A stretch of DNA of 64,000 bases from Terana coerulea (taxonomy: Eukaryota > Basidiomycota > Agaricomycetes > Polyporales > Phanerochaetaceae). The stretch is from NCBI GenBank assembly GCA_024811115.1, contig JAKOGH010000399.1:1-64000 (forward strand), read 5' to 3'. Both the position numbers and the translations under genes were made by a program. A model generated the notes under the pieces. The model saw nothing but the letters and a program-made list of their open reading frames with translations. It did not search any database and was not told the origin of the DNA. Positions 22,225-49,319 of this stretch are shown here, in pieces; the stretch's first letter is position 1, and each line of letters starts with the position of its first letter.

Positions 22225-22965
22225 TTACTCCTGACACCAGGGTGCGCCTGTTACCAGCACCAGGTAGCAGGACCAGGTACGCGGGTCAGGATTCGTCCAG
22301 GTACGGCATGTACGATGCTTGCACCGGGTACCCGAGAGCTCTCTTGCGCTTGAACCGTGATATCACGAGGCATGCGGTACCGCGAGCCTCCCAGGATGGT
22401 CTACCGAATCCTGAGTACATGGTGCATTGATATCACGGTTCAAGCTTGCGCTTGCGCATCAAGGGATATCCCGAGAGACGCGGATATCCGCAGACCATCC
22501 TTCATGCACCCAGGTACTGCGGTAGCCGCCACGGATGTGATTGCACCAGGTACCTGAGTACGCCAGGTTGGTCTACCTTCACGGTCAGGATTCGGTAGAC
22601 CATCCTGGGTGATGGGCTTCAGGCGCATTCCCCAGGGTGGTCTACCGAATCCTGAGTGAAGGTAGACCATCCTGGTCCTTGTGCTTGATGGGCATGCGGT
22701 ACCGCGAGCAAGCATCAGCCTGAGAGGACCGTGATCCTGGGGTACCGGGATATCCACGCGCTCCTCATGTCCCAGGATCACGTAGTGCTGGGCTGCCGCA
22801 TCCTGAATGCATGGGCTCATGTACTCAGGATTCGGAGACCATCCTGGTGTATGGGCTACCGCAAGCTCGCGGATACCGCATTCCGCGAGCAAGCCTGGTG
22901 CTTGCGCTTACGCATCAAGACCCGAGAGCGTGTTCCTGGCACGACCCGCGCCTGCTACTGAGTGC
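22225..22965. repeat. GC repeat field that overlaps the 3' end of nad6
   Basis: A second nearby copy of the CACCGGGTACCCG composite lies at 22318-22462, then further modules run up to and into the nad6 C-terminus. No separate gene is seen. Confidence 0.85.
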
Positions 22966-23576
22966 ACGTATTTATCTTTTTTTGAGATAAATATAGGTGC
23001 AACCATTGCTAATAGTAATATTACACTAGTAATAATTAACCAAAAAGCTCCAAAAGTATATAAACTTTGACCTATGGCTTGTATCTGTAAAAAACTAGTA
23101 AAAGAAGTATCAGCCATTACAGGGTTCAATGTATTATACACGATATTAGCAGCTGAAATATCTGAATTTAAAAATAATCCATTTAAATTAGTAATTAAAT
23201 TTAATAAAGAAGATATTAAAGATACATCGTTAAGGCTGAATGGAATAATAGTAAAGATTTCATATATAAATATTGAACCAATAGCTAATGCTAAAGGAAT
23301 ATTTTTAGTATACTGAGAACCTGACTCTAAAATATCCGTTAATCTAATGTTAAGCATCATGATCACGAATAAAAATAGAACTGCAATTGCTCCCACGTAT
23401 ACTATAATATATGAGATCCCAATAAATCCTATACCCAATAAGATTAAGTAGCCTGCAGCATTAATAAAAACAGAGATTAAAAAAATAACGGCTATTACCG
23501 GATTTTTAGAAGTAATAACTAATACACTAGAAAGAAGAGCACCGAATGCTAAAATATCAATAAAAAGATTTTTCAT
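22908..23576 (-). CDS. nad6: NADH dehydrogenase subunit 6 with a repeat-derived tail
   Basis: A membrane subunit of complex I. Starting from the internal ATG at 23576 (MKNLFIDILAFGALL), the protein has the expected helices, including GISYIIVYVGAIAVLFLFVIMMLNI. An alternative in-frame start at 23612 would add 12 residues and fits the family less well. The last ~15 residues (AGAGRARNTLSGLDA), before TAA at 22908, are translated from the adjoining GC module. The native stop appears to have been lost or displaced by an insertion at the 3' end. There is no intron. Confidence 0.96.
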   Translation of the reverse strand: MKNLFIDILAFGALLSSVLVITSKNPVIAVIFLISVFINAAGYLILLGIGFIGISYIIVYVGAIAVLFLFVIMMLNIRLTDILESGSQYTKNIPLALAIGSIFIYEIFTIIPFSLNDVSLISSLLNLITNLNGLFLNSDISAANIVYNTLNPVMADTSFTSFLQIQAIGQSLYTFGAFWLIITSVILLLAMVAPIFISKKDKYVHSVAGAGRARNTLSGLDA

Positions 23577-23619
23577 TTTGAATAAATTAAAATAATTAGT
23601 AGCCTGTCTCAATCATAAC

Positions 23620-25015
23620 TACCAGGACCAGGATGGAGCTGCCAGGATCACGGTCATCTCAGGATTCGGTAGACCATCCTGGCGTACATGCGTACCTGGG
23701 TGCATGAGCGGGATCAGGGTCAGGGTGATGAGGCTTGCTCGCGGAATGCGGTATCCGCGAGCTTGCGGTAGCCCATACACCAGGATGGTCTCCGAATCCT
23801 GAGTACATGAGCCCATCAAGCGCTCCTCCCAGGTACCTGAGTACTCAGGCTGCGGATGCGGATTCGGTAGACCATGCCCATGCCCAGTACTCCGTGAAGG
23901 AGACCATCCTGGCTTGCTCGCGGTACCGCATGCCCATCCTGGGCATGCTCGCGGATACCGCATTCCGCGAGCAACCGCAGCCCGAATACCGACCCGAGAC
24001 ACCTGAGTACATGACGGTGCAAGCCTCAGGATTCGGTTCCCTCAGGTACCCTCAGGTACCGGGGTACCTGAGGATACCTGACTGACTGAACGTAAGCCTG
24101 AGGCCTGATAATGAGACTCGATTGTAAGATTGACTAAACTATATTAATATATTTTGGCCTACACCGTTTGCATGTTAATTTGATGCACTTGGTACCCATA
24201 CGAATCCTGAGCTGCTGATACTGATGGAGCATCAGCCAGGTTCACGTCCGTCAGGTACCTCCCGTGTCGGTCGGGGTATCCCGATCGGCTCTCTCGGGAT
24301 ACCCCGACCTACACGACCCGGTTCACGACAGCGCCTGACTACATCAGGTTCACGATCCTCTCAGGATCACGGTCATCATAGCGTGTACTCAGGCTGCGGT
24401 TGCTCGCGGAATGAGGTATCCGCGAGCTTGCGGTAGCCCATCCATGTACATGAGCCCATGCCCATCACTAGTGATCCTGGCCGCGAATATCCGCAGAGAC
24501 TCAGGATTCGGTAGACCATCCTGGCGCTGCAGGTACCTGATCCTGGGTGCGCCTGGCGTACTCAGGTACCTGGTGCAATCACATCCGTGGCGGCTACCGC
24601 AGTTCTTGCCCGCGGATATCCGCATAGCCCCATGCCTCAGGATCACTCAGGCTGCGGTTGCGGTAGCCCATGCCCATCACTACGTGATCCAGGGACGTGC
24701 TGATGAGGCGCAAGCGCAAGCTCGGGATTCGGTAGACCTTCCCGTGCCTTGCGCTTGCGCATCAAGGACCAGGATGGTCTACCGAATCCTGATGCCCATC
24801 CTGGCGTACATGAGGGTGCGTGATCCTGAGGGGGGAGTACATGATGTAGCTCTCGGGATTCGGTAGACCATCCCGGTGCAAACCCCACGGTCATCTCAGG
24901 ATTCGGTAGACCATCCTGGCGTACATGCGTACCTGGATGACGCGTGTACACGAGGGAGCAAGTACCTGACTACGTGATCTTGAGGCAGACCAACCTGGGG
25001 GCTGTAGTATACGAG
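23620..25015. repeat. GC repeat field upstream of nad6
   Basis: No gene is seen; a short AT island lies at 24115-24190. Partial copy of the long composite at 23728-23975. The CTCAGGTACC motif is tandemly repeated and mirrored at 24038-24072. Confidence 0.85.
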
Positions 25016-25068
25016 GTGCACGGTTTTAAGGCACATATACTATTAATAGATAGTAGATTAAATCTATA

Positions 25069-25133
25069 AACAGACGAAAGGCTGTAAACAAGATATTTGT
25101 GACCAAACTATCAAGTAGGTTTAACCAAGAGAC
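25069..25133. repeat. AT-rich dispersed repeat, copy 1
   Basis: AAACAAGATATTT and ATCAAGTAGGTTTAAC, separated by a variable spacer, recur at 56002-56060 within the second-listed rnl intron. This repeat is not of the GC family. It may be a piece of an intron copied or left here. Confidence 0.6.
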
Positions 25134-25671
25134 TAAAAAAAAACCTTTAATCAAATATCAGGATCGGCTCACGCACCCTGGTAGGAGTGTATAAAGATTA
25201 AAAAAGTTTAAATAATTTGTGCCACCTCCAGAGCGATTATTAAGAGAGTGTGGTGCTCCCCGGTACGCTTCAGGTTCACGTCAGGCGCACGACCCTCATG
25301 TACGCCAGGATGGGCTTCAGGATTCGGTAGACCATCCTGGTCCTTGATGCGCAAGCGCAAGGCACGGGATGGTCTACCGAATCCCGAGCTTGCGCTTGCG
25401 CCTCATCAGCACGTCCCAGGATCGCGTAGTGATGGGCATGGGCTACCGCAACCGCAGCCTGAGGTGAACCTGTCTCGTGCCTGCGGCCAGGTCTCAGATA
25501 CCTGGTCCTGGCACGGATAACGAGACAGGACCAGGTACCTGAGACCTGACAGCTCCGAATCCTGATGCCAATCCGCACCCTGGGTACATGAGAGAAGTCC
25601 AGCAGACGTAGACTATATCCCTTAAGGATACATTAAAAAAAAAATCGCTAGAACTTTAATAAAGTCGCGAA

Positions 25672-25720
25672 TAAAACCTAGAGGACTTGAACCTCTTTAT
25701 TAGTTTATAACTAGTAGTAA
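25672..25720 (-). other. Possible 3'-half tRNA remnant
   Basis: The minus strand shows a perfect T arm, AGAGG TTCAAGT CCTCT, the same as in trnV. The preceding sequence folds only into a TAGTT/AACTA hairpin with no 7-base anticodon loop, and no 5' acceptor strand is found. Probably a degraded tRNA copy. Confidence 0.4.
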
Positions 25721-25856
25721 TAGATATATGCACTGCGAGGTGCACCTGTTGGCCATAGTTTAGCTGAGACCTGCGATCGATTACTGGAGCCTGGCTATCA
25801 GGAGGCGACCAGTCATGCATCATGGACTCAGGTTCATGTACTCCAGGTACGCGGGT

Positions 25857-26147
25857 CAGGATTCGGTAGACCATCCTGGGTGATGGGCATCAGGCGCACT
25901 CCCCAAGATGATCTACCGAATCCTGAGTGAAGGTAGACCATCCTGGTCCTTGTGCTTGATGGGCATGCGGTACCGCGAGCAAGCATCAGCCTGATCCCGT
26001 GGCTCCAGGATTCGGTAGACCATCCTGACCGCCTCAGGATTCGGTAGACCATCCTGGGGGTCGGGATATCCCGATCGGCTCTCAGGATGGTCTACCGAAT
26101 CCTGGTCTTGCGCTTGCGCATCAGCCGAGCGCATCAAGACCCGAGAG
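25857..26147. repeat. 280-bp direct repeat, copy 1
   Basis: Nearly identical to 26866-27143 in the same orientation. It contains four copies of the GGTCTACC hairpin module in both orientations and ends CGCATCAAGACC. Part of it recurs at 51110-51210. Confidence 0.88.
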
Positions 26148-26399
26148 CGCCTGGCGCGTGTCCCAGGATCAGGTACCTGACACCTGAGGATCAGGGTGCG
26201 ACCAGGTCCAGGTCTCCCAGGATCAGGTACCTGACACCTGAGGACCAGGTCGCACCCTGATCCTCACACATATTTTACACAATCTAAGGGGAATGGTGTT
26301 AAAAATAACAAATAATTAATAACTATAATATAAACTTAGTACACCTTGTAGGCTTTACAAAAAAAAATGTGTGGCCAGATTGTGAGTTGAAGGGGCTTA

Positions 26400-27180
26400 A
26401 CAATCAGGCCTGGCCCAGGTACCTGACAGGCGCACTCAGGATCAGGTACCTGACCCGCGTACGCGATGCGTTCAGGTACGCGGGTCAGGATTCGGTAGAC
26501 CATCCTTCATGCACCCGGGTATTTGCCTGCGGATATCCGCATAGCACCATGCGCCAGGATACCGCGATATCGCTGTCGTTTCGGGATATCCCGGTTACCA
26601 GGATCACGTAGTGCGCCTGACACGTACGTGTCAGGCGCACTACGTGATCCTGGGGAGGCGCACTACGTGATCCTGGGACTACCGAATCCTGAGTACATGA
26701 GGACCGTGATCCTGGGGTACCGTGTCGCGTCTCAGGATCAGGTACCTGGGCCTGGAAACCGTAAACCGGGAACCGTGATATCAATGCACCAGGCCTGAGC
26801 GCAAGACCCGACAATGCGCTCAGGTACCTGCTCGGGCCCGGATGGTCTACCTTCACGGTCAGGATTCGGTAGACCATCCAGGGTGATGGGCATCAGGCGC
26901 ACTCCCCAGGATGGTCTACCGAATCCTGAGTGAAGGTAGACCATCCTGGTCCTTGTGCTTGATGGGCATGCGGTACCGCGAGCAAGCATCAGCCTGATCC
27001 CGTGGCTCCAGGATTCGGTAGACCATCCTGACCGCCTCAGGATTCGGTAGACCATCCTGGGGGTCGGGATATCCCGATCGGCTCTCAGGATGGTCTACCG
27101 AATCCTGGTCTTGCGCTTGCGCATCAGCCGAGCGCATCAAGACCTGACCCTGGGGGAGCGTCAGTCAGATAAAACAGGGG
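26400..27180. repeat. GC repeat field downstream of rps3
   Basis: No gene is seen. Holds copy 2 of the 280-bp direct repeat (26866-27143) and a perfect 56-bp palindrome at 26598-26653. The field ends about 20 bases from the rps3 stop codon. Confidence 0.88.
26598..26653. repeat. Perfect 56-bp palindrome
   Basis: Each half reads CCAGGATCACGTAGTGCGCC then TGACAC up to the central GTAC, and the other half is its exact complement. A 50-bp version lies at 20486-20535, and half-copies at 53090-53115. Confidence 0.92.
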
Positions 27181-27194
27181 GTTGATTAATTAAA

Positions 27195-28928
27195 TTTAAT
27201 AAAATTTATGACCCATTGTCACAGTAATACTAAATGAACCTCTTCTACTTTTAGAAGTAAATCTAGATGTAGTTATAATATCAGTATTACATCTTTGCAG
27301 GCTCCCATTTTGAATTACTTTAGAAGATTTTCTAGGTATTATCTTTTGCAATTGTAATCGACCTCCTAATTTAACTCTAACACCAGTAATGAAAGAAAGT
27401 TTACTTGAAAAACTTTTGTTGCCCCCACCTAGAGGATTCGGTATACCATCCTGAGCACTAAATATGTATTTAAACATTGTAGGGTTCTTAATTCGAGAAG
27501 ATGCAAAAAGTTTACCTACAATTTGGCTAAATCTATTTTTAGCTACTAACCCTATAGTATTAGCTGAAATTTGACTATTCAAAGAAGGTTTATGCAATCT
27601 AATTAAATCAAGTTCAATTGGTTTTTTCATTTTATTACCTAAATAGACAGACAATTTTTTTAAATAATCAATTCGTAATTCAGGTACGCAAGATGCCCCA
27701 GGCGCGGCTGTCCCAGGATGGTCTACCTTCACGGAGTGATGGGCATGGGCATGGTCTACCGAATCCGCAACCGCAGCGGCATGTACATGAGGAGTGATAT
27801 CACGGGAGGTACCTGAAGCCTGGAACCGGGATATCCCTACCCGATCCTGTTGATCGTGATCCTGGAGGTTGAAGATATTTTTAATTTTTGTGTATCGATT
27901 CACTATGCCGCCCCCTGCAGGCCCAGGTACGCGGGAACCGGGTCGATGCTCTAGCGAAGAACCGGGAGCGGGATATCCCGACCCCGGCACGGTACCAGGC
28001 GCACGTACGTGATCCTGACCCGACCCGAGAGCACGGACGTGATCCTGACGCGCACGACCAGGGTGCGTGAGCCGATCCTGAGAGGCCACAGACATAATAG
28101 CTTTTTGCTACTTTTAGTTAAATAATAAAATAAATTAATAGTTGTATTATTAGGTGTAATATCTAAAACGGGTGTACCGATTATACTACTCATAGAATAT
28201 AAGGAATTATTTAAAAAAGAATTTAATTTAAAATTTTTTTTATTATTATTAAAATTATATACAATACTCTTAAATTGTGCTATTTTGGGTTCAAAATTAG
28301 ATATTGTTTTTAAGTATATACTTAAATTTGGTGTTTCAGGATCACGTACGGCCCCAGGCTGCGTGAGCCGATCCGGATATCCCGACTGACGTACATGATC
28401 AGGATGCGTTAGCCCATCCTGAGTACTATAGTTGTTGTTTATTAAATTATTACCTTCGGTTTTCGTGGTCACAGAAGATAGAAAATTTAAATTTTTATTT
28501 AAATTTTTAATATCTAATATTCTTTTTTTTAAAATTTGTTTTGTGGGGTTGTTCAGGAAACCTGTTTCAAAGCTTATTTCTGATAAATTTATAGTTTTAT
28601 TTAAGATTCTAGAGTAAACTGGTTTTAGATTTTTTGTTAAATACCCAGGGCCTCCAGGATGGGCATGGGCATGGTCTACCGAATCCGCAACCGCAGCACG
28701 TCCATCAGGATGCGGACCAGGCACACGACCAGGACCAGGAGCAGGATATCCTGACCCTGACCCTGACACGTGATCCTGAAGCCCTCATGTATCATGGCCC
28801 TGGTGATCCTGAGTAAATGAGAGAGGGCTAGCTGCACCCCCTTTCTGTGAGGAATCAAGGAATGGTGCAATACCGGGGATTAAAGGTGCAGGAATTTTTT
28901 TTATATTATTATTGTTTATGTTTTTCAT
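27195..28928 (-). CDS. rps3: Ribosomal protein S3 with several GC insertions and one frameshift
   Basis: Rps3 is the mitochondrion-encoded small-subunit protein of fungi. The C-terminal block is diagnostic: LTKNLKPVYSRIL and IGTPVLDITPNNTTINLFYY upstream, then IELDLIRLHKPSLNSQ, SKLSFITGVRVKLGGRL and TSRFTSKSRRGSFSITVTMGHKFY at the end. I place the start at ATG 28928 (MKNINNNNIKK); this needs TGA=Trp at codon 48. GC modules interrupt it at about 28655-28830, 28338-28430, 27905-28085, 27690-27860 and 27432-27455. All but the 27905-28085 insert are passed in frame. That one shifts the frame (the upstream frame ends at a TAG at 27951). It could be a sequencing error in a homopolymer such as the CCCCC near 27912, or a real lesion. 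The inserts lie between conserved blocks, as in the GC clusters of yeast VAR1. Confidence 0.9.
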
Positions 28929-28969
28929 TTTGTTTTTTATTTTATTTTTTTTTTTTAGTGTATCCTCAC

Positions 28970-30265
28970 TAGTATTCGCAGAGCGTGGCTAGATGTTTGA
29001 GTAAGGTCCAGGTCGTATCCTGGGACCCTGCTACTGGTGTCCCCTTTATATCGCCTCAGGATTCGGTAGACCATCCTGAGGCGATATAAAGGATGGTCTA
29101 CCGAATCTTGGATCACGAGACACGGTACCAAGCAGGCAAAGTAGTAAGAGGATAGCGAGTATATTTTCCAATCCACATTTTTAGTGAGCAGTCATTAACC
29201 TATACAACCCTTAAATTTAAGTTATAAATTAAAAAAGTTAAAATAGAATAGTATAGAAGGGGTCAGGTCCAGGTCTTGCGCTTGATGGAGCTGCCAGGAT
29301 CACGGTCATCTCAGGATTCGGTAGACCATCCTGGCGTACATGCGTACCTGGGTGCATGAGCGGGATCAGGATGGTCTGCGGATATCCGCGTCTCTCGGGA
29401 TATCCCTTGATGCGCAAGCGCAAGCTTGAACCGTGATATCAATGCACCATGTACTCAGGATTCGGTAGACCATCCTGGGAGGCTCGCGGTACCGCATGCC
29501 TCGTGATATCACGGTTCAAGCGCAAGAGAGCTCTCGGGTACCCGGTGCAAGCATCGTACATGCCGTACCTGGTCCGAATCCTGCAGCGCCAGGATCAGGC
29601 GCGGGAACCGTGTCTTGCGCTTGATGGGCATGCGGTACCGCGAGCAAGCATGGTCGGGATATCCCGCTCCCGGTTCACGACCCGACTGACACCTGAGTAC
29701 ATGACGGTGCAAGCCCCACGGTCATCTCAGGATTCGGTAGACCATCCAGGCGTACAAGCGTACCTGGGTGACGCGTGTACACGAGGCAGCTCCATCTGTA
29801 GTTTATGTAGAAAAGGAAGGACTTATAAAGAAGGCTATAAACCCTTTTCTATGTTTATTTAATTATAAAATTTTTATAACTAAATAAACAAATATTTGAT
29901 ATTTAAATTTTATTATTTAATGAAATACTCTAAGTACTAGTAAATTTTCCAGGTTGGGCTTTTCTATCAGTCAGCCATGTACCCAGGATGGTTTTCAGGA
30001 TCACGGTTCACGGTTCACGGTTATTGCGGCCAGGCGCACGAACGTGATCCTGATCACGACCCCCAGGCCGCGGTTGCGGATTCGGTAGACCATGCCCATG
30101 CCCATCACGTACGTGATCCTGAGAGAGCGCCTGGGGATCCCGGGTGACCCGACCCGACTGAGCGGCCTGGTCCGAATTCTGAGATCCTGCGACCTGGTAC
30201 TACTACCGGGATTGGTTACACGTGTAACCAATCCTGGGGCACCTGATCCTGAGATCCTGGTCCTT
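28970..30265. repeat. GC repeat field between rps3 and the long composite
   Basis: No gene is seen. GC blocks lie at 28970-29130, 29260-29800 and 29955-30265. They include an inverted CACCGGGTACCCG composite (29448-29560). A pair GCGATATAAAGG / CCTTTATATCGC near 29040-29090 forms a hairpin around two GGTCTACC modules. AT-rich islands between show no tRNA. Confidence 0.8.
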
Positions 30266-30388
30266 ATTCATTTAACTAATCACCTATATAGTAATATACG
30301 TACGTTTTAGTATATAGGTGTTAATATGTAAGTGTTAATGTAAATATTAATAATTATATATTAAATAGTTAAAGTACACAGGATCAGG

Positions 30389-30802
30389 GTGATGAGGCTT
30401 GCTAGCGGAATGCGGTATCCGCGAGCTTGCGGTAGCCCATACACCAGGATGGTCTCCGAATCCTGAGTACATGAGCCCATCAAGCGCTCCTCCCAGGTAC
30501 CTGAGTACTCAGGCTGCGGATGCGGATTCGGTAGACCATGCCCATGCCCAGCACTCCGTGAAGGAGACCATCCTGGCTTGCTCGCGGTACCGCATGCCCA
30601 TCCTGGGCATGCTCGCGGATACCGCATTCCGCGAGCAAGCCTGGTGCTCTTGCGCTTGAACCGTGAACCGTGATATCACGACACTCAGGTACCTGGGAGG
30701 CATGCGGTACCGCGAGCCTCATGTACATGGATGGGCTACCGCAAGCATGGATTCGGTAGTCGCGATATCGCGGTATCCCGTGCCTTGCGCTTGCGCATCA
30801 AG
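30389..30802. repeat. Long composite repeat, copy 2 of 3
   Basis: Same orientation as copies at 18872-19288 and 61186-61586. One copy-specific change is GCTAGCGG instead of GCTCGCGG near the start, which breaks the first hairpin arm. Confidence 0.88.
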
Positions 30803-30908
30803 TATCAGGATCAGGTACCTGAAAACTCAAAAAAAAATATAAATTAATATTAAGCTACTAATTTTTAGCTTTTTTTAAAAACTTTTTTTTATTAAAAAAA
30901 TATATTCT

Positions 30909-31020
30909 TTTACAAACTTGGGGATAACAAATTTCCCCAATAGAATAAAAAAAAAATAATATAATATTTTTACAAACTTGGGGATAACAAATTTCCCCAA
31001 TAGAATAAAAAAATAATATA
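30909..31020. repeat. AT-rich tandem duplication at the cox1 3' end
   Basis: Two copies of a ~60-bp unit containing TTTTACAAACTTGGGGATAA and the hairpin GGGGATAACAAATTTCCCC lie immediately after the cox1 stop codon on the transcribed (minus) strand. A role in 3' processing or termination is possible but inferred only from position. Confidence 0.75.
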
Positions 31021-31021
31021 T

Positions 31022-46958
<15,937 letters not shown>

Positions 46959-47687
46959 AAGAAATATACAAAATAAGACCTAAAAAAAATAAAGTATTAA
47001 CCGTGAACCGGGAGCGGGATATCCCGACCATGCTTGCTCGCGGTACCGCATGCCCATCAAGCGCAAGACACGACATTTTATTATTTTTAGACTTAAATTA
47101 TGCATTGAAATTTTATTCTTAAAAAGAATATTTTTATTTCTCTTACTTTTTAGTTATCTTTACAAAGTTAGCTCTTTACTATAATTAATTTTTTTTAGTC
47201 GTCCAGCATGTACTCAGGATCACGGCCTCGGGTAGGGTCAGGATCACGTACGTGCGCCTGGTACCGTGAACCGTGTCTTGCGCTTGATGGGCATGCGGTA
47301 CCGCGAGCAAGCATGGTCGAGATATCCCGCTCCCGGTTCACGACACGACCCGGTTCCCTTGATGCGCAAGCGCTCCTCATGTACTCAGGCTGCGGATGCG
47401 GAAGCCCATGCCCAGCACTCCGTGAAGGAGACCATCCTGGCTTGCTCGCGGTACCGCATGCCCATCCTGGGCATGCTCGCGGATACCGCATTCCGCGAGC
47501 AAGCCTGGTGCACGGGTACCCGAGCGCATCGTACCTGGGTGCGCCTGGCGCTGCAGTCGGGATATCCCGCTCCCGGTTCACGACACGAGCGGATCCTGAG
47601 TACGTGAGCGACCTGGATCACGGGACCATCCTGGGTGATATCACGGTATATTACGGTTCACGGTGCGGTTCACGGTTCACGGTAAAA

Positions 47688-47758
47688 TAATCTTTATCAG
47701 AATTGAACTGATACTTACTGCTTGAAGGGCAGTTGTACAACCGTTATACTAAAAGATC
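47688..47758 (-). tRNA. trnE(ttc): tRNA-Glu(TTC)
   Basis: Acceptor GATCTTT/AAAGATT, anticodon stem ACTGC/GCAGT with loop CCTTCAA (anticodon TTC), T arm ATCAG/CTGAT around TTCAATT. Confidence 0.88.
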
Positions 47759-47818
47759 TTAAAAAAAAAATTTTTTTTTACGGGGATTATAATTTACCAG
47801 CCCTCTTTTTAATTTAAT

Positions 47819-47890
47819 TAGCGACATCAGGAATTGAACCTGCTCTAACAGCTCATGAGGCTATTGTGACAACCTTTACACCATATCGCT
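47819..47890 (-). tRNA. trnM(cat): tRNA-Met(CAT), copy 3
   Basis: Acceptor AGCGATA/TGTCGCT, anticodon stem ATAGC/GCTGT with loop CTCATGA (anticodon CAT), T arm CAGG/CCTG around TTCAATT. It forms a tight cluster with trnE and trnL(TAA). Confidence 0.87.
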
Positions 47891-47930
47891 TAAATGGATA
47901 AAATTTATTAACACTATCAGTGAAACATAA

Positions 47931-48015
47931 TACGAACAAAGAGACTCGAACTCTTAAGGGACTACTCCCACTTCTTCTTAAGAGAAGATTGTTTACCAAA
48001 TTTCAACATGTTCGT
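47931..48015 (-). tRNA. trnL(taa): tRNA-Leu(TAA)
   Basis: Acceptor ACGAACA/TGTTCGT, anticodon stem CTTCT/AGAAG with loop CTTAAGA (anticodon TAA), class II variable arm GGGAGTAGTCCC, T arm AAGAG/CTCTT around TTCGAGT. Confidence 0.9.
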
Positions 48016-48019
48016 ATAT

Positions 48020-49150
48020 AGAGAGATTCCGACTGCAGCTTCCAGATCCCTCGTGTACTCAGGATCACTCAGGATTCGGTAGACCATCCTGGGGAGTGCG
48101 CCTGGTGCTGCAGGTAACAGGCGATGCTTACACCGGGTACCATGCACCAGGCCTGAGCGCCTCAGGATTCGGTAGACCATCCTGGGGGTCGGAATTAAGG
48201 CGCATTCCGTGAAGGTAGACCATCCAGGTCCCGCGCCGAGCGCATCAAGCGCAAGAGAGCTCTCGTGATATCAATGCACCAGGCGGCATGTACATGAGGA
48301 GCGCCGGGATGGTCTACCGAATCCATGCTTGCGGTAGCCCATCCATGTACATGAGGCTCGCGGGTACCGCATGCCTCGTGTCGTGGTCCCAGGTACCTGA
48401 GTGTCGTGTCGTGATATCACGGTTCACGGTTCACGGTTCACGGTTCACGGTTCAAGCTTGCGCTTGCGCATCAAGAGAGCTCTCGTGTCGTGTCGTGTCG
48501 TGATATCACGGTTCACGGTTCACGGTTCAAGCTTGCGCTTGCGCATCAAGGACCAGGATGGTCTACCGAATCCTGACAAGCGCAAGGGTCAGGCTCGTGA
48601 TATCACGGACCTGGTACCGGCTCCGTGAACCTTGAACCGTTATATAACGGCCAGGCTGGGCTACCGCAGCACGTACGTGATCCTGATCATGGCCACGACC
48701 CCGACCCGACTGACTGATCCTGAGTGTCTTGCGCTTTGCCATGATACATGAGGGCTCTCGTGGACACGGTGATGAGCTACCGCAAAGCATTGATATCACG
48801 GGAAGGGTCGCCAGGCTTACGTTCAGGTTATCTGATACCTGGGTGGGTCTCGGACGCACTCCCAGCCAGGCGCGGCAGTCTCGTCAGTCAGGTACCTGGG
48901 GGTCAGGGCCCATTAAAAAGAGCCAGCCCTAAGTAACGCACATTTTTAACTCAAAATAACCAACCGAATAAAAATTTGTTTTTATAACTAAATTATCTCA
49001 GGATCCCCCCTGGTACCAGTTGTACGTCAATCGGGATACCCTGCAGCGGAGCTCTCGTGATCCAGGTACCTTCCGTTTCTCGTGATATCGCGGTATATTA
49101 CGGTTCACGATGCACGGTACCTGGAGCCGTACCTGACACCTGGTAGTTGT
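48020..49150. repeat. GC repeat field between trnL and trnN
   Basis: No gene is seen; an AT island lies at 48925-49000. An inverted AACCGTG composite (48253-48480) is followed by a shortened second copy with only three heptamers (48480-48550). Confidence 0.85.
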
Positions 49151-49164
49151 TAGCTACTACTTTT

Positions 49165-49237
49165 AGGCATCAAGAGGAATTGAACCTCTGAAAAAGGTAT
49201 TAACAGTACCCCTCATTAACCACTCTGACATGACACC
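49165..49237 (-). tRNA. trnN(gtt): tRNA-Asn(GTT)
   Basis: Acceptor GGTGTCA/TGATGCC, anticodon stem GGGTA/TACCT with loop CTGTTAA (anticodon GTT), T arm AGAGG/CCTCT around TTCAATT. Confidence 0.88.
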
Positions 49238-49319
49238 CCACCTTATTTTATTCTTATTTATTCTTTTTTTGATACTCTTTTATTTTATTTATTATTATTT
49301 CTATCTAGATTAAAATATA

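Larger units (their letters stand above)
25150..26275. repeat. GC repeat field with an AT island and a tRNA-like fragment
   Basis: GC composites run 25150-25600 and 25735-26275, with an AT island between. At 26158-26270 the unit CAGGATCAGGTACCTGACAC is repeated, followed by an inverted CAGGGTGCGACC pair. No functional gene is seen. Confidence 0.8.

Noticed and set aside
24411..24866. A 151-residue ORF as a possible gene.
   Set aside because: The whole length is GC repeat sequence, with repeat peptides found elsewhere in other frames.
25672..25720. A functional tRNA gene.
   Set aside because: Only the T arm is convincing; there is no anticodon loop or 5' acceptor strand.
30909..31020. Replication origin, because of the duplicated GGGG...CCCC hairpins after cox1.
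   Set aside because: The only support is a small repeated hairpin; its place at the cox1 3' end fits transcript processing as well.
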